Positions 7,001-11,046 of a stretch of DNA of 11,046 nt are shown here, in pieces. The first letter of the stretch is position 1, and each line of letters begins with the position of its first letter. Location: the NCBI GenBank assembly GCA_910584955.1, contig CAJUDC010000090.1, positions 1 to 11,046 on the forward strand, in the 5' to 3' direction. This stretch comes from an uncultured Paraprevotella sp. Its GTDB lineage: Bacteria > Bacteroidota > Bacteroidia > Bacteroidales > Bacteroidaceae. The notes under the pieces are model-generated. The model searched no databases. It was not told where the DNA came from and worked only from the letters and a program-made list of their open reading frames with translations. Made by a program: the position numbers and the translations under genes.

Positions 7001-7974
7001 GTGCTCAGGCAGATCAAACGGTCATGTGCCTCGGCATTCTCCTGATCCACAAAGTGGCAGTCGTTTGTACATACGAGCTTTACGTTGTGCTTGCGTGCCA
7101 GTTCGATGAGCTGGGCATTGGCCCGCTGTTGCAACGGGAACGTTTCCCGATTGGCTCGTTGGTTCGGGTCTTTTACTTCGTGGCGTTGGAGTTCCAGGTA
7201 ATAATCCTCACCGAATACGCTTTTATACCACAGCAGCGCTTCTTCGGCGCCGGCCAGATCGCCTTTCAATATCTTGTTGGGTACTTCGCCCGCTATACAG
7301 GCCGAGCAGACGATAAGTCCTTCGCTATGGGCCTGTAATTCGACCCGGTCCGTACGCGGTCGGGTATAGAATCCGTCGGTCCAGGCCTTCGATACCAGTT
7401 TTACGAGATTATGGTAACCTGTTTCGTTCTTGGCCAGTACGACCAAGTGGTAACGGCGGTTGTCGTTCTTGTCGCGGTCGGTAAGTCGTCCCGAGGCCAC
7501 ATACATCTCGCAGCCGAAAATGGGTTTGAACAGACGTTTGCGTGCGGCCTCCAACTCTTTGCGGGCCGTATCCAACTGCTCTTCTATCGGCGGAAAGGCC
7601 GGTGGTGCCTCCGGTGCCCGTTCGATAGCATCTTCCGGTATGGGTTCCCCGTTGGCCAGTGCTTTTTTTCGTTTCTCTTGAGTTTCGGCCTCCAGGCGTT
7701 TCTGTTCGTCGTTCCACTCTGCCAAAGCGGCGTCCTCACCGTTTTCGAGCAAGCTTATGCGCTTTTTCCATCGTTTGATGTCAGCATTGGTTCCGCTGTT
7801 CTTTTTCGTTGTGTAATTAAAGAACTCCTTGATGCCCATCATGTTTCCGTGGTCGGTGATGGCCATACCGCGCATCCCGTCCTTGATGGCCTTATCTACC
7901 AGGCGGGGGACACTGGCCTGCCCGTCCAGGATGGAGTACTGGGTATGTACGTGAAGGTGTACGAAATCCTGCAT
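4024..7974 (-). CDS. dnaE: DNA polymerase III subunit alpha (DnaE)
   Basis: Catalytic subunit of the replicative polymerase. The 1316-residue protein starts with a PHP domain: H8-V9-H10, D17, D41-H42, E156, H176, C226, D305-C306-H307. A charged, helix-prone insertion of about 90 residues (about 56-147) interrupts it. The palm has GRGSAAGS near 505, the catalytic pair D550/D552 in PDIDVDF, and the third aspartate D716 in KMDFLG. FNKSHATCY lies near 905, and tandem helix-hairpin-helix sequence (AIKGLGESA) at about 975-1030. QNSLF at 1078-1082 looks like a sliding-clamp motif. An OB-fold (LGGIVTAMRKG onward) covers about 1150-1225. The C-terminal tail is short, so the tau-binding region seen in E. 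coli is reduced. The start at 7974 places the conserved HLHVHT at the expected N-terminal position. It heads the dnaE-trxA-110aa unit. DnaE rather than PolC, because no exonuclease domain is inserted in PHP. Confidence 0.97.
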   Translation of the reverse strand: MQDFVHLHVHTQYSILDGQASVPRLVDKAIKDGMRGMAITDHGNMMGIKEFFNYTTKKNSGTNADIKRWKKRISLLENGEDAALAEWNDEQKRLEAETQEKRKKALANGEPIPEDAIERAPEAPPAFPPIEEQLDTARKELEAARKRLFKPIFGCEMYVASGRLTDRDKNDNRRYHLVVLAKNETGYHNLVKLVSKAWTDGFYTRPRTDRVELQAHSEGLIVCSACIAGEVPNKILKGDLAGAEEALLWYKSVFGEDYYLELQRHEVKDPNQRANRETFPLQQRANAQLIELARKHNVKLVCTNDCHFVDQENAEAHDRLICLSTNRDLDDPKRMLYSKQEWFKTRAEMNEVFADVPEALANTCAICDQVEFYSIDHAPIMPNFSIPEEFGTEESYRTKYTTEELFEEFTRDENGNEVMSRKEAESKIQKLGGVDKLYRLKLEADYLGKLAYAGAKNMYGDPLPEHVRERINFELHVMKTMGFPGYFLIVQDYINAARHELNVSVGPGRGSAAGSAVAYCLGITKIDPIQYDLLFERFLNPDRISLPDIDVDFDDDGRGKVLSWVTQKYGEEKVAHIITYGTMATKLAIKDVARVQKLPLDISNGLCKLIPDKLPDDENGKSRKMNLPNAIACIPELQEAEASPNPVLRDTLRYARMLEGNVRNTGVHACGVIICRDDVSDWVPVSTAEDKETGEKLRCTQYEGSVIEDTGLIKMDFLGLKTLSIIKECQANIRDSLGIEVDVDLLDICDPATYKLYCDGHTIGTFQFESAGMQKYLRELQPSTFEDLIAMNALYRPGPMDYIPDFIDRKQGRKPVEYDIPCMEKYLKDTYGITVYQEQVMLLSRQLANFTRGESDTLRKAMGKKLIEKLNHMYPKFIEGGKKNGHDPKILEKIWSDWKKFASYAFNKSHATCYSWVAYQTAYLKANFPAEYMAAVMSRSLANITDITKLMSECKALGIDTLGPDVNKSRRKFSVDELGNVRFGLGAIKGLGESAVDAIVEAREEGGPFKGIFDFVQRVSISACKRSGLESLVLSGAFDCFTEITREQFYAKNVKGETFLELLARYGSRYQTDKDTAQNSLFGGFDMVEIATPEIPPAAPWSALERLNKERDLVGIYLSAHPLDEFSVILQHVCNVRMTDLNDLTPLANTDLTLGGIVTAMRKGVSKAGKPYGIVTLEDYSGSFEIALFGQDWPTWSSYMEVGSTLFITARCQPRQWDPSRLEFKIGKIEYLADVKDKLIESLTITMALDALDGDTLLSLTSLLKSSPGHTNLYFQVYDAEEKMHLTLQSRTAKISVKKELISYIESKPELSYKIN

Positions 7975-8010
7975 AATCGTGTGTATGGGTTGGGAATTGA
8001 TTTTTCGGTT

Positions 8011-8041
8011 TAAAGTTACGGCTCTTTGGGCAAATAGGCAA
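8011..8041 (-). promoter_or_regulatory. Candidate dnaE promoter
   Basis: On the - strand TAacTTTA (8018-8011) matches seven of the eight positions of TAnnTTTG, counting the two free ones. A TTG (8041-8039) lies 20 bp upstream, which is the expected spacing. The predicted start near 8004 gives a leader of about 30 nt. The last base of the -7 box is off consensus, so this is a moderate match. Confidence 0.38.
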
Positions 8042-8121
8042 TGCAGGACGCTTGTTTTTTCGGATACGGACTGTAAAATCCTCCTTTTCCGCTTTTCCGC
8101 ATCAAAAGTCTATTCGATAAT

Positions 8122-8152
8122 TTTGCCTGTTGTTAAAATATGCGTATCTTTG
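8122..8152 (+). promoter_or_regulatory. Promoter of the psd-pssA operon
   Basis: TTTG (8122-8125), a 19-bp spacer and TAtcTTTG (8145-8152) form a full match to the Bacteroidetes -33/-7 consensus, the best in this window. The start of transcription should fall near 8158-8160, about 20 nt before the psd ATG. A dyad (8153-8168) directly abuts the -7 box and may affect its use. Confidence 0.75.
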
Positions 8153-8168
8153 TCAATCAAAAGATTGA
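8153..8168. repeat. Inverted repeat at the psd transcription start
   Basis: TCAATC-AAAA-GATTGA is a perfect 6-bp inverted repeat with a 4-bp centre that starts right after the -7 box and spans the predicted transcription start. A second pair, GCGTAT (8142-8147) and ATACGC (8169-8174), flanks it, though off centre by 5 nt on the left. It could be an operator or a short leader hairpin; chance cannot be excluded. Confidence 0.4.
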
Positions 8169-8177
8169 ATACGCTTC

Positions 8178-8867
8178 ATGGGAAGAAGACTCAAGAAACT
8201 GAAGAAAATAAGGTTGCATCGTGAAGGTACGCATACGCTGGTATGGGGAGGAGCGGCTCTGTTGTTGCTGAATGCAATCCTTTTTTGTGCTTTCGGGGGA
8301 GGGCTGGCTCTGTATGTAATGGCTGCCGCCTGCGTGATCGTTTATTTGATTGTTGTAAATTTCTTCCGCTGCCCGATACGGTTGTTTGAGGGGGATACGG
8401 AGAAAGTCGTAGTAGCTCCTGCCGATGGTAGGATTGTAGTCATTGAGGAAGTGGAAGAAAATGAGTACTTTCACGACAAGCGTATCATGGTGTCCATCTT
8501 TATGAGTTTGGTAAATGTGCATGCCAACTGGATTCCGGTAGACGGAACGATCAAGCTGGTACGTCATCATAACGGTAACTTTCACAAGGCTTGGTTGCCT
8601 AAAGCCAGTATCGAAAACGAGCGCTCCACAGTGGTGATTGAAACGCCGGAAGGGGTAGACATTATGGCTCGGCAGATAGCCGGCGCGATGGCCCGCCGCA
8701 TCGTTACGTATGCCCATGAAGGAGAAGAATGCTATATCGACGAGCACATGGGCTTCATCAAGTTCGGTTCGCGTGTAGATGTGTATCTGCCTTTGGGGAC
8801 GGAAATCTGTGTGAAGATGGGGCAGAAGACAACAGGTAACGAGACCATCCTCGCACGGTTGGCCTAA
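8178..8867 (+). CDS. psd: Phosphatidylserine decarboxylase proenzyme, short form
   Basis: Converts phosphatidylserine to phosphatidylethanolamine at the inner membrane, using a pyruvoyl group made by self-cleavage. The 229-residue product is the short Psd type found in Bacteroidetes and many other bacteria, not the ~320-residue E. coli type. It begins with a basic tail (RRLKKLKK). Two hydrophobic segments follow (about 20-38 and 42-62), and then the conserved VVAPADGRIVVIEEV, NVHANWIPVDG and NGNFHKAWLPKAS blocks. The processing site is G197-S198 in GFIKFGSRVDV. Cleavage there would leave a beta chain of 197 residues and a 32-residue alpha chain with the pyruvoyl at S198. The ATG at 8178 lies about 20 nt past the predicted transcription start. 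The pssA gene, which supplies its substrate, follows after 18 bp. Confidence 0.96.
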   Translation: MGRRLKKLKKIRLHREGTHTLVWGGAALLLLNAILFCAFGGGLALYVMAAACVIVYLIVVNFFRCPIRLFEGDTEKVVVAPADGRIVVIEEVEENEYFHDKRIMVSIFMSLVNVHANWIPVDGTIKLVRHHNGNFHKAWLPKASIENERSTVVIETPEGVDIMARQIAGAMARRIVTYAHEGEECYIDEHMGFIKFGSRVDVYLPLGTEICVKMGQKTTGNETILARLA

Positions 8868-8885
8868 ATAAATGAGAAAGATGTC

Positions 8886-9593
8886 ATGGCAAATTCCTTG
8901 ACTAAACATATTCCGAACAGCATCACCTGCTGCAACCTGATATGCGGTTGCATGGCGACGGGAGCTGCTTTCCACGGCAACTACGGTTGGGCCGTGCTCA
9001 TGATTCTTGCCGGTGCCGTATTCGACTTTTTCGACGGGATGAGTGCCCGGCTTTTGGGGGTGTCCTCCCCCATAGGCAAGGAACTGGATTCATTGGCCGA
9101 TGTGGTGACGTTCGGTGTGGCGCCTTCTGCCATGTTGTTTCATCTATTCACGGAGGTGGCTTATCCCGCTTTCCTCATCCCTTTGCAGCGTTTTGTTCCT
9201 TATACGGCTTTTCTGATGGCGGCTTTCTCCGCCTTGCGGCTGGCCAAGTTCAATCTTGACGAGCGGCAGACTTCCTCATTTATCGGACTGCCCACGCCGG
9301 CTAACGCGCTCTTTTGGAGTTCGCTCATCGTGGGGCAATACAGTTTTCTGCTTTCCGAGAAGTTCAATGCGGCATTGCTTTTTCTGGTGATGCTGTTGTT
9401 TTGCTTGTTGCTCGTGGCCGAACTTCCCCTTTTTGCACTGAAGTTTAAAAACCTGTCGTGGAAAGACAACAAAGTAAAGTACGTGTTCCTGTTGGGCTGC
9501 TTGCCTATGCCGTTTTTGCTGGGCTATAGCTGTTTCTCGGGCATCGTGATGTGGTACGTTTTACTTTCTTTAGTCTCCCTTAAGAAAGGCTGA
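8886..9593 (+). CDS. pssA: CDP-diacylglycerol--serine O-phosphatidyltransferase
   Basis: Makes phosphatidylserine from CDP-diacylglycerol and L-serine, the step before Psd. The 235-residue protein is an integral membrane enzyme with several hydrophobic helices. It carries the complete CDP-alcohol phosphotransferase signature D-x2-DG-x2-AR-x8-G-x3-D-x3-D: D47, D50, G51, A54, R55, G64, D68, D72. D72 is the expected catalytic base, and D47, D50 and D68 the metal ligands. The serine-specific assignment rests on the overall match (IPNSITCCNLICG at the N-terminus, DVVTFGVAPS after the signature) and on its place directly after psd. This is the membrane (type II) PssA, unrelated to the phospholipase-D-like E. 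coli PssA. An 18-bp gap to psd indicates one transcript. Confidence 0.95.
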   Translation: MANSLTKHIPNSITCCNLICGCMATGAAFHGNYGWAVLMILAGAVFDFFDGMSARLLGVSSPIGKELDSLADVVTFGVAPSAMLFHLFTEVAYPAFLIPLQRFVPYTAFLMAAFSALRLAKFNLDERQTSSFIGLPTPANALFWSSLIVGQYSFLLSEKFNAALLFLVMLLFCLLLVAELPLFALKFKNLSWKDNKVKYVFLLGCLPMPFLLGYSCFSGIVMWYVLLSLVSLKKG

Positions 9594-9645
9594 CGTTTTG
9601 TGGCACGATCCTTGCCTGTTTTTCTTTAAAAACAAGTTTTTGTCT

Positions 9646-9918
9646 ATGGGACCACTCGGATGTATTTTTGTATTCTTTATAGCGTTAATTCTTGCGGTGC
9701 TGGTGGCCGTGAGCAATATTGTTAAGGCTTTATTCGGTTTTACACGGGGGATGAATCCTTTCGGTACCGATAGCCGGACACAGGACCGGCAGACGTATGC
9801 TTCGGATGCCGGTTCCCGCTCTTCCGACACGGGGAAAAACCAGTCCTCCTCTTCTAAAAGCAAGATTTTTGATGACAACGAAGGGGAATACGTGGATTAT
9901 GAAGAAATAAAAGACTGA
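9646..9918 (+). CDS. DUF4834-like single-helix membrane protein
   Basis: The 90-residue product has one strongly hydrophobic segment near the N-terminus (about 4-25, GCIFVFFIALILAVLVAV). Then comes a short basic/aromatic stretch (NIVKALFGFTRGMNPFG), a low-complexity Ser/Asp/Gln-rich linker (about 43-72) and an acidic end (IFDDNEGEYVDYEEIKD). This layout and the GEYVDYEEI ending match what I recall of DUF4834, a Bacteroidetes family of unknown function. I chose the ATG at 9646; an in-frame TTG at 9598 would add 16 residues that do not look like a family start. The 52-bp gap after pssA has no clear promoter or terminator, so it is probably the third gene of the psd operon. A role around the membrane or lipid synthesis is inferred from position only. 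The acidic tail should face the cytosol if the basic patch follows the positive-inside rule. Confidence 0.8.
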   Translation: MGPLGCIFVFFIALILAVLVAVSNIVKALFGFTRGMNPFGTDSRTQDRQTYASDAGSRSSDTGKNQSSSSKSKIFDDNEGEYVDYEEIKD

Positions 9919-9960
9919 CCGGCACCTTCTTTATCTTTAATCGGGCACGGTTTTGCCGGT
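9918..9960. terminator. Weak inverted repeat between DUF4834 gene and tadA
   Basis: ACCGGCA (9918-9924) pairs with TGCCGGT (9954-9960) around a 29-nt loop, in the 46-bp gap between the convergent DUF4834 and tadA genes. The stem is GC-rich, but the loop is long and no T-tract follows on either strand. It may mark the ends of the two transcripts, but it is a poor intrinsic terminator. Confidence 0.25.
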
Positions 9961-9964
9961 TCTC

Positions 9965-10399
9965 TCAGCGTTTGCGGGCAAAGAACCGCTTCATGAGATC
10001 CATAGACTCTTCAGCTAAAACTCCGGTGGTGACTGCGGTACGGGGATGCAATGCTTCCGGGGCCAATCGTCGGTAACCGCGTTTCTCGTCGGGGGCGCCG
10101 TACACCAGACGGCCCAGTTGCGACCATCCGATAGCGCCCGCGCACATGACACAAGGCTCTACCGTGACATACAGCGTACATTCCGACAGGTATTTGCCCC
10201 CCAGTGCATTGGATGCCGCCGTGAGAGCCTGCATTTCGGCATGTGCCGTTACGTCCGTCAAGGTCTCTGTCAGGTTATGCGCACGGGCTATCACCGTGTT
10301 GCGGCAAACCACCACCGCCCCCACCGGAATCTCATCTTTCCGAAAGGCACGCTCCGCTTCGGCGAGCGCCATTTTCATATATCTTGCATCTTCTTCCAT
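9965..10399 (-). CDS. tadA: tRNA-specific adenosine deaminase (A34 to inosine)
   Basis: Deaminates adenosine to inosine at the wobble position of tRNA-Arg(ACG), needed to read CGC and CGA codons. The 144-residue protein is a full cytidine-deaminase-fold enzyme. H53-A54-E55 (in TAHAEMQAL) and P82-C83-V84-M85-C86-A87-G88 give the zinc ligands H53, C83 and C86 and the proton-shuttle E55. N42 in HNL is the conserved substrate-contact asparagine. The tail RGYRRLAPEALHPRT and the closing FFARKR are typical of TadA rather than guanine or cytosine deaminases, though deaminases of this fold are easily confused. I place the start at the ATG at 10399. The frame stays open to 10513 but that would overlap the divergent yraN promoter and gene start. 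It converges with the DUF4834 gene and diverges from yraN. Confidence 0.93.
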   Translation of the reverse strand: MEEDARYMKMALAEAERAFRKDEIPVGAVVVCRNTVIARAHNLTETLTDVTAHAEMQALTAASNALGGKYLSECTLYVTVEPCVMCAGAIGWSQLGRLVYGAPDEKRGYRRLAPEALHPRTAVTTGVLAEESMDLMKRFFARKR

Positions 10400-10422
10400 G
10401 CTTTCTTCTTGATAAATCTTTG

Positions 10423-10430
10423 CAAAAATA
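10423..10430 (-). promoter_or_regulatory. Candidate tadA promoter, -7 box
   Basis: Read on the - strand this is TAttTTTG, an exact -7 consensus match, 23 bp before the tadA ATG. It predicts a leader of about 17 nt. No TTG lies 19-21 bp upstream, so the -33 element is weak or absent. Confidence 0.5.
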
Positions 10431-10463
10431 GTATATTTCTGAGGTTTGCCCCGTAAAAATCCG

Positions 10464-10471
10464 TATTTTTG
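10464..10471 (+). promoter_or_regulatory. Candidate yraN promoter, -7 box
   Basis: TAttTTTG matches the -7 consensus exactly, 22 bp before the yraN ATG. The nearest TTTG upstream (10445-10448) is only 15 bp away, too close for a normal -33 element. The box sits in an AT-rich inverted repeat, AAAAAT-CCGT-ATTTTT (10455-10470). Confidence 0.5.
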
Positions 10472-10493
10472 TGGGTAAAACGGAACAGGGAGT

Positions 10494-10862
10494 ATGGCAT
10501 CACACAACGACACCGGTCGGAAAGGGGAGCAACGGGCCGCCGACTATCTGGAGGCGCAGGGCTACACCATTCGTCATCGGAACTGGCGGTGCGGACGGAA
10601 AGAGCTGGACATCGTTGCCGAGAAAGAGGGACGCCTGGTGATTGTGGAGGTGAAGACGCGGAAGAACGCCGACTTCGGAAGTCCTGAAGAGGCCGTTACA
10701 CCGATGAAAATCCGTCGTATCGTAGCGGCTACGGATGCTTATCTGCGTCAATACGGGATAGACGCCCCGGTGCGTTTCGATGTGATAGCCGTGACGGGTG
10801 ACGGAACGGAAGACGGCAGTCTGGAGCATATAGAACATGCTTTCTATCCTCCGTTGTGGTAA
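10494..10862 (+). CDS. yraN: YraN/UPF0102 family protein, putative nuclease fold
   Basis: The 122-residue product has the UPF0102 signature: GRKGEQRAADYLEAQGY at the N-terminus (8-24), RNWRCGRKELDIVA (29-42) and VIVEVKTRKN (49-58). These map onto a PD-(D/E)xK-like core with E12, D39, E52 and K54. That fold occurs in Holliday-junction resolvases and restriction enzymes, but the cellular role of YraN is not established; a DNA-repair or recombination role is inferred from the fold. Length and motif spacing are normal. It is cytoplasmic, with no membrane segment. The ATG at 10494 lies 22 bp after a -7 box and shortly before the GRKGE motif, as expected. The birA-like gene starts 35 bp downstream on the same strand and is probably co-transcribed. 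Confidence 0.92.
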   Translation: MASHNDTGRKGEQRAADYLEAQGYTIRHRNWRCGRKELDIVAEKEGRLVIVEVKTRKNADFGSPEEAVTPMKIRRIVAATDAYLRQYGIDAPVRFDVIAVTGDGTEDGSLEHIEHAFYPPLW

Positions 10863-10897
10863 GCCGCCGGCCCGGTTCATTTTAAAAGGATAAGCGT

Positions 10898-11046
10898 ATG
10901 GATACTTTTTTTTGTTTAGACAATTCGCCCGCTTTCGAGCTGATAGAGCTTGATACGGTGGACTCTACGAATAATTTTCTGAAGCATTACCGTCCCTTGC
11001 GGCAGCGTGAGATGACGGTGGTGACGGCGGAGTTTCAGGACAGTGG
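10898..11046 (+). CDS. birA: Biotin--[acetyl-CoA-carboxylase] ligase, 5' part
   Basis: Only the first 49 codons are in the window; the gene runs off the right edge with no stop codon. The visible part reads as the start of the biotin-protein ligase catalytic domain: ELDTVDSTNNFLKHY (17-31), in which STN is the conserved family motif, and MTVVTAEFQDSG (39-50), which leads into the expected biotin/AMP-binding GRGR/GRGQ loop. The catalytic domain begins almost at the first residue, so the DNA-binding domain of E. coli BirA is absent. This suggests a monofunctional ligase that biotinylates carboxylase carrier proteins without acting as a repressor. AAAAGGA (10884-10890) lies 7 nt before the ATG. 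It follows yraN by 35 bp with no terminator between them. Confidence 0.88.
   Translation, partial: MDTFFCLDNSPAFELIELDTVDSTNNFLKHYRPLRQREMTVVTAEFQDS

Noticed and set aside
6247..7338. 363-codon open frame on the + strand across dnaE
   Set aside because: It is antisense to well-conserved dnaE domains and its translation shows no recognisable motif. Long antisense frames are common opposite GC-moderate, biased codons.
8157..8975. 272-codon - strand frame across psd
   Set aside because: It lies antisense to all of psd and the start of pssA and covers the psd promoter. The psd frame has the full family signature.
9598..9645. TTG start for the DUF4834-like gene, and a promoter in the same gap
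   Set aside because: The added residues (MWHDPCLFFF...) lie in the spacer after pssA. The T-run ending at 9642 lacks the TA of the -7 box and would start transcription past the ATG.
10400..10513. Longer tadA reading from 10513
   Set aside because: It adds 38 residues without family resemblance and overlaps the yraN start and both promoters. The ATG at 10399 gives the usual TadA length.
1..11046. A mobile element, defence system, CRISPR array or other new multi-gene system
   Set aside because: All genes but two fit well-known core families, spacers are short and show no attachment sites or array-like repeats, and codon usage looks even throughout. I found nothing that supports such a claim.

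Overview
The window looks like a housekeeping stretch of a Bacteroidales chromosome (Bacteroides/Parabacteroides-like, somewhat GC-richer than the AT-rich gut Bacteroides). This rests on the mix of protein types (class I fumarase, a DnaE with a large insertion in its PHP domain, the short Psd form next to PssA, a DUF4834-like membrane protein). It also rests on several intergenic matches to the Bacteroidetes primary-sigma promoter, whose -7 box is TAnnTTTG, with weak or absent Shine-Dalgarno sequences. The order (dnaE, psd, pssA, DUF4834, tadA, yraN, birA) fits that group as I remember it; the species cannot be named from this sequence.

Layout. The left part (51-3012, + strand) holds hflX, a ribosome-associated GTPase, then class I [4Fe-4S] fumarate hydratase, which ends in a strong intrinsic terminator (3040-3074). 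A gene-free 316-bp convergent spacer (3013-3328) follows, with an unusual cluster of related palindromes ending in a bidirectional terminator. The centre (3329-7974, - strand) reads dnaE (replicative polymerase alpha subunit), trxA (thioredoxin) and a small acidic protein of unknown function, with an apparent extra promoter for trxA at the end of dnaE. A 203-bp divergent spacer carries a textbook Bacteroidetes promoter for the next block.

The right part begins with psd-pssA-DUF4834 (8178-9918, + strand). psd and pssA encode the last two steps of phosphatidylethanolamine synthesis, and a one-helix membrane protein follows. It runs convergently into tadA (- strand), the tRNA wobble adenosine deaminase. 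tadA diverges from yraN (UPF0102, putative nuclease fold), which is followed by the first 49 codons of a biotin-protein ligase cut off by the window edge.

Almost everything is core metabolism and information processing. I see no CRISPR array, insertion sequence, phage gene, tRNA or rRNA, and no convincing new multi-gene system. The points worth a second look are the palindrome cluster at 3145-3250, the ~90-residue insertion and intact metal site in the DnaE PHP domain, the dyad overlapping the psd promoter, the overlapping tadA/yraN promoters, and two small uncharacterised proteins in stable-looking neighbourhoods.
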